Assembly (NCBI GenBank): GCA_937859855.1
Contig: CALMAR010000251.1
Coordinates: 1 to 17,045 of the forward strand
DNA: 17,045 nt
Origin: an uncultured Kineosporia sp.
GTDB lineage: Bacteria > Actinomycetota > Actinomycetes > Actinomycetales > Kineosporiaceae
Direction: 5' to 3'
Shown here: positions 15,160 through 17,045 of the stretch, piece by piece
Numbering within the stretch: the first letter of the stretch is position 1
How the letters are laid out: every line of letters starts with the position of its first letter
Translations under genes and position numbers: made by a program
The notes under the pieces: generated by a model
The model's input: the letters and a program-made list of their open reading frames with translations, nothing else
Database searches by the model: none
What the model was told of the DNA's origin: nothing

Positions 15160-15705
15160 ATGCCGGGTGTGATCCGGGTGACCCGCGCGCACACCGCCGA
15201 CCTGGAGCCGGCCGTATTGGATCAGGCCCGGGCCCTGCTGGACCAGGCATTCGCGGGGACGTTCAGCGATCACGACTGGGAGCACTCTCTCGGCGGCCTG
15301 CACGCGCTGGCCTGGGACGAACACGAACAGCTGACTGGCCACGCCAGCGTCGTGCAGCGGCGCATGGTGCACCAGGGGCGAGCACTGCGCTGCGGATATG
15401 TCGAGGGGGTAGCGGTGGCGGCCGGACGCCGGCGCCAGGGCGTGGGAGCGGCGCTGCTGGTTTCGCTGGAGCAGGTGATCCGGCGGGCCTATGACTTCGG
15501 CGGCCTGGCCGCCAGCGAGGACGGCGCCCGGCTGTACGCCAGGCGGGGCTGGCTGCCCTGGACCGGATCCGCCTGGGCACTCACGCCGTCCGGCCGCCGC
15601 CGGACCCGGGACGAGGATGGCTGGATCTACGTGCTGCCCGGCGTCGTTCCGCTCGACCCGACCGGTGAACTCACCTGCGACTGGCGCGACGGTGACCTCT
15701 GGTGA
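15160..15705 (+). CDS. Aminoglycoside 2'-N-acetyltransferase, AAC(2')-I family
   Basis: A 181-residue GNAT enzyme, the same length as mycobacterial AAC(2')-Ic, which acetylates the 2'-amine of aminoglycosides using acetyl-CoA. The match is close throughout: FAGTFSDHDWEHSLGGLHAL, a QRRMVHQGRALRCGYVEGVAV core, the CoA loop RRRQGVGAAL (90-99), LYARRGWLPW, and a C-terminal CDWRDGDLW. Glu82 and Tyr126, and the terminal Trp181, stand where the known active-site residues of the family are. ATG 15160 is chosen because it gives the family length; GTG 15121 would add 13 unlike residues. In mycobacteria these genes are chromosomal and intrinsic. I infer the same here, since codon use looks like its neighbours and no mobile element is present. 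Confidence 0.92.
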   Translation: MPGVIRVTRAHTADLEPAVLDQARALLDQAFAGTFSDHDWEHSLGGLHALAWDEHEQLTGHASVVQRRMVHQGRALRCGYVEGVAVAAGRRRQGVGAALLVSLEQVIRRAYDFGGLAASEDGARLYARRGWLPWTGSAWALTPSGRRRTRDEDGWIYVLPGVVPLDPTGELTCDWRDGDLW

Positions 15706-15773
15706 CGGCGGCGCTGGCCGGACGTCGCTAGTGTCGTGCCGAACGCAGTGACCAACGGTGATCCGGGAGCGAT

Positions 15774-15780
15774 GGAGGAA
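15774..15780 (+). promoter_or_regulatory. Ribosome binding site fixing the start at 15787
   Basis: GGAGGAA lies 6 bases before ATG 15787, a near-perfect site. It rejects the earlier in-frame GTG at 15736. A TAGTGT box at 15729-15734 could be the -10 of a promoter, but no -35 is evident. Confidence 0.75.
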
Positions 15781-15786
15781 CAAGCG

Positions 15787-16401
15787 ATGTTCGTTCAGGT
15801 GGTCAGTGGCCGTACCAGCCAGCCCGATCAGATCCGGGCCGCGGTCGATGCGTGGGTCCGCGACCTCGCGCCCGGCGCCGACGGCTGGCTCGGCCTGACC
15901 CATGGCGTGACCGGCGACGGCCGATACATCGCAGCGGTCAGGTTCGAGTCACAGCTGCAGGCGCAGCGCAGCGCCCAGCGACCCGAGCAGGTCGCCTGGT
16001 GGGACCAGACGTCACGGCTTCTCGATGGAGAGCCCGACATCTCCGACAGTGTGTGGGTGGTACCCGACATCATCGGTGACCCTGGGCGAGCGGGTTTCGT
16101 TCAGTTCATGCAGGGCACCGGCTCGGACCCGGACCGGGCCAGAGAACTGTTCGAGAGTCAGGACTCCGGCGCGTTCGCCGCTTTCCGCCCCGACATCCTG
16201 GGCAGCCTGGCGATCGCTCATGAGAGTGGCCGGTGGACGATGGCGCTCTGGTTCACGTCGGAGGCTGACGCGCGGGAGGGGGAGAAGAAGGAGCCCACGC
16301 CGGAGATCGCCGCCGAGATGGAGAAGATGAATGAGATCAGCGACGGCAGCGTCCCGGAGTTCTTCGACCTGAGCACGCCCTGGATGTGCGCGCCTGCCTG
16401 A
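15787..16401 (+). CDS. Hypothetical protein, possible two-copy dimeric alpha/beta-barrel
   Basis: A 204-residue soluble protein starting MFVQVVSGRTSQPDQIRA. The pattern of a first strand, a helix with an acidic end, then GWLGLTHGVTGDGRYIAAVRFES recalls antibiotic-biosynthesis-monooxygenase-like (ABM/Dabb) folds. The second half seems to repeat it: GFVQFMQGTGSDPDRARELFES, then LGSLAIAHESGRWTMALWFTSEADAREGE. So it may be an internal duplication of a ferredoxin-like domain. There are no catalytic residues I can name, and no signal or membrane segment. It follows the AAC(2') gene by 81 bases, perhaps with its own promoter, and converges on the next gene with 14 bases between stops. Confidence 0.75.
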   Translation: MFVQVVSGRTSQPDQIRAAVDAWVRDLAPGADGWLGLTHGVTGDGRYIAAVRFESQLQAQRSAQRPEQVAWWDQTSRLLDGEPDISDSVWVVPDIIGDPGRAGFVQFMQGTGSDPDRARELFESQDSGAFAAFRPDILGSLAIAHESGRWTMALWFTSEADAREGEKKEPTPEIAAEMEKMNEISDGSVPEFFDLSTPWMCAPA

Positions 16402-16415
16402 GCAGCTGCTGGCGA

Positions 16416-17045
16416 TCAGCGGCCGGTGAGCACGCTCAGCCGGCCAGCCACGTCCTCCCGGCCGGTCCCGCGCGCCTCCTCGATCGCCCGATCGATCACG
16501 GCCGGTGGAACCGCTGCTCCGCCCGGCCCCTGCAGGGTGAGCACTAAGGCGTCCCAGTCGTGCTCCAGCAGCTGGGTCAGCACCAGTAGTGCCGCGGCAT
16601 CGGGATCGCCGGGACGCCGGGCGATTTCCTGGTTGAGTAGCGCATGTCCCTGCTCGCGATCGCCGGTCAGCGCCATCACCGCACCGTGCACGGCCAGGTC
16701 GACCTGGGCGTCACCAGGCAGTGAGGCCATCAGCTGGCGGGCTCGCTGCGGCTCGTTCTGCCAGAGCAGCGCGACCACCTGCTGCTCCGGCGACATCCCA
16801 GCCGTGCCCCCGGCCGGTCGCTGGCCGGCCGGAGTCCGCAGAGCCAGCCCATTGCTGATCACGAACAGCACCATGAACAGAGCCACGAACGGCTGTCCGT
16901 AGATGTAGGCCAGGACGGCCGCGATCAGGCCGGCCAGCACTGAGATCACCGTGGCCCGGCGCTGCCCGCCCGCGGGGGCGCCCCGCAGGAACACGCGCCA
17001 CGCCAGGCCCCCGGGCACCGGCCCCCCCGGGGGCCGGTTGAGCCC
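16416..17045 (-). CDS. Probable M50 site-2 protease, C-terminal part with TPR-like tail
   Basis: The frame is open to the right edge, so the N terminus lies outside the window. The visible part begins near GLNRPPGGPVPGGLAWRVFLRG, which recalls the N..P...LDGG motif of M50 membrane proteases, but Leu-Asp before GG is not present as read. Basic residues and two hydrophobic stretches follow (VISVLAGLIAAVLAYIY, then FVALFMVLFVISNGLAL). The final 120 residues, from MSPEQQVVALLWQ, form helical pairs like TPR units and are cytosolic. M50 proteases cleave proteins within the membrane, often anti-sigma factors; the HExxH site would be upstream. The edge sequence (17010-17040) is all G/C runs, so an indel may obscure the motif. 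The protease call is an inference; a TPR membrane protein is the alternative. Confidence 0.5.
   Translation of the reverse strand, partial: GLNRPPGGPVPGGLAWRVFLRGAPAGGQRRATVISVLAGLIAAVLAYIYGQPFVALFMVLFVISNGLALRTPAGQRPAGGTAGMSPEQQVVALLWQNEPQRARQLMASLPGDAQVDLAVHGAVMALTGDREQGHALLNQEIARRPGDPDAAALLVLTQLLEHDWDALVLTLQGPGGAAVPPAVIDRAIEEARGTGREDVAGRLSVLTGR

Noticed and set aside
15052..15903. Upstream extension of the M15 lipoprotein frame to 15903.
   Set aside because: It would run opposite the AAC(2') gene and bury the lipoprotein signal peptide. GGAGG before GTG 15051 fixes the start.

Overview
The window is very GC-rich DNA with strongly GC-biased third codon positions, frequent GTG starts, and families typical of high-GC Gram-positive bacteria: an AAC(2')-I acetyltransferase, a DinB-like protein and a paired ABC exporter with a Met/Gly-rich leader. 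It is most likely a piece of actinobacterial chromosome. I see no rRNA, tRNA, CRISPR array, insertion sequence or phage gene. A phosphatidylcholine-synthase homologue suggests a lineage that can make phosphatidylcholine, which only some actinobacteria do. I cannot name the genus.

Layout: the left edge (1-434) holds the 3' part of a TetR-like regulator, with a change of coding frame near 100-138. It overlaps a SIMPL-domain gene that starts with six hexapeptide repeats, followed by an agmatinase-family ureohydrolase. Convergent to these is a radical-SAM gene of the spore photoproduct lyase family. Divergent from that is a CorA-family transporter with GQN instead of GMN at the pore motif. A GTG-started, secreted GH3 beta-glucosidase/exo-glucanase follows and ends in a 14-bp perfect inverted repeat. 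The roughly 390-bp gap after it contains a short, near-identical copy of a corA segment.

Next comes a translationally coupled pair of ABC exporter half-transporters (ATGA overlap). The first has a degenerate Walker B (Asp for Glu) and Gln for the switch His. The second is canonical there but has a variant signature motif. This is the pattern of a heterodimeric exporter with one dead ATP site. A structured intergenic segment follows, then a phosphatidylcholine-synthase-like gene and a ten-helix DMT/EamA-type membrane protein with C-terminal GDQT repeats.

On the minus strand lie a DinB-like protein, an APH-fold phosphotransferase and an M15 D-Ala-D-Ala carboxypeptidase-like lipoprotein. Divergent from the lipoprotein is an AAC(2')-I aminoglycoside acetyltransferase, then a two-repeat hypothetical protein. 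The right edge holds the C-terminal part of what is probably an M50 site-2 protease with a helical, TPR-like tail.

Functionally this is mostly ordinary accessory chromosome: envelope and transport genes, carbohydrate scavenging, and a small group of genes whose families act on antibiotics or cell-wall peptides. I did not find a convincing undescribed multi-gene system. The points most worth a second look are the corA-like fragment, the asymmetric ABC pair, the CorA GQN variant, the branched inverted-repeat element at 10898-10988, and the coding repeats that reach into the overlapping antisense gene.
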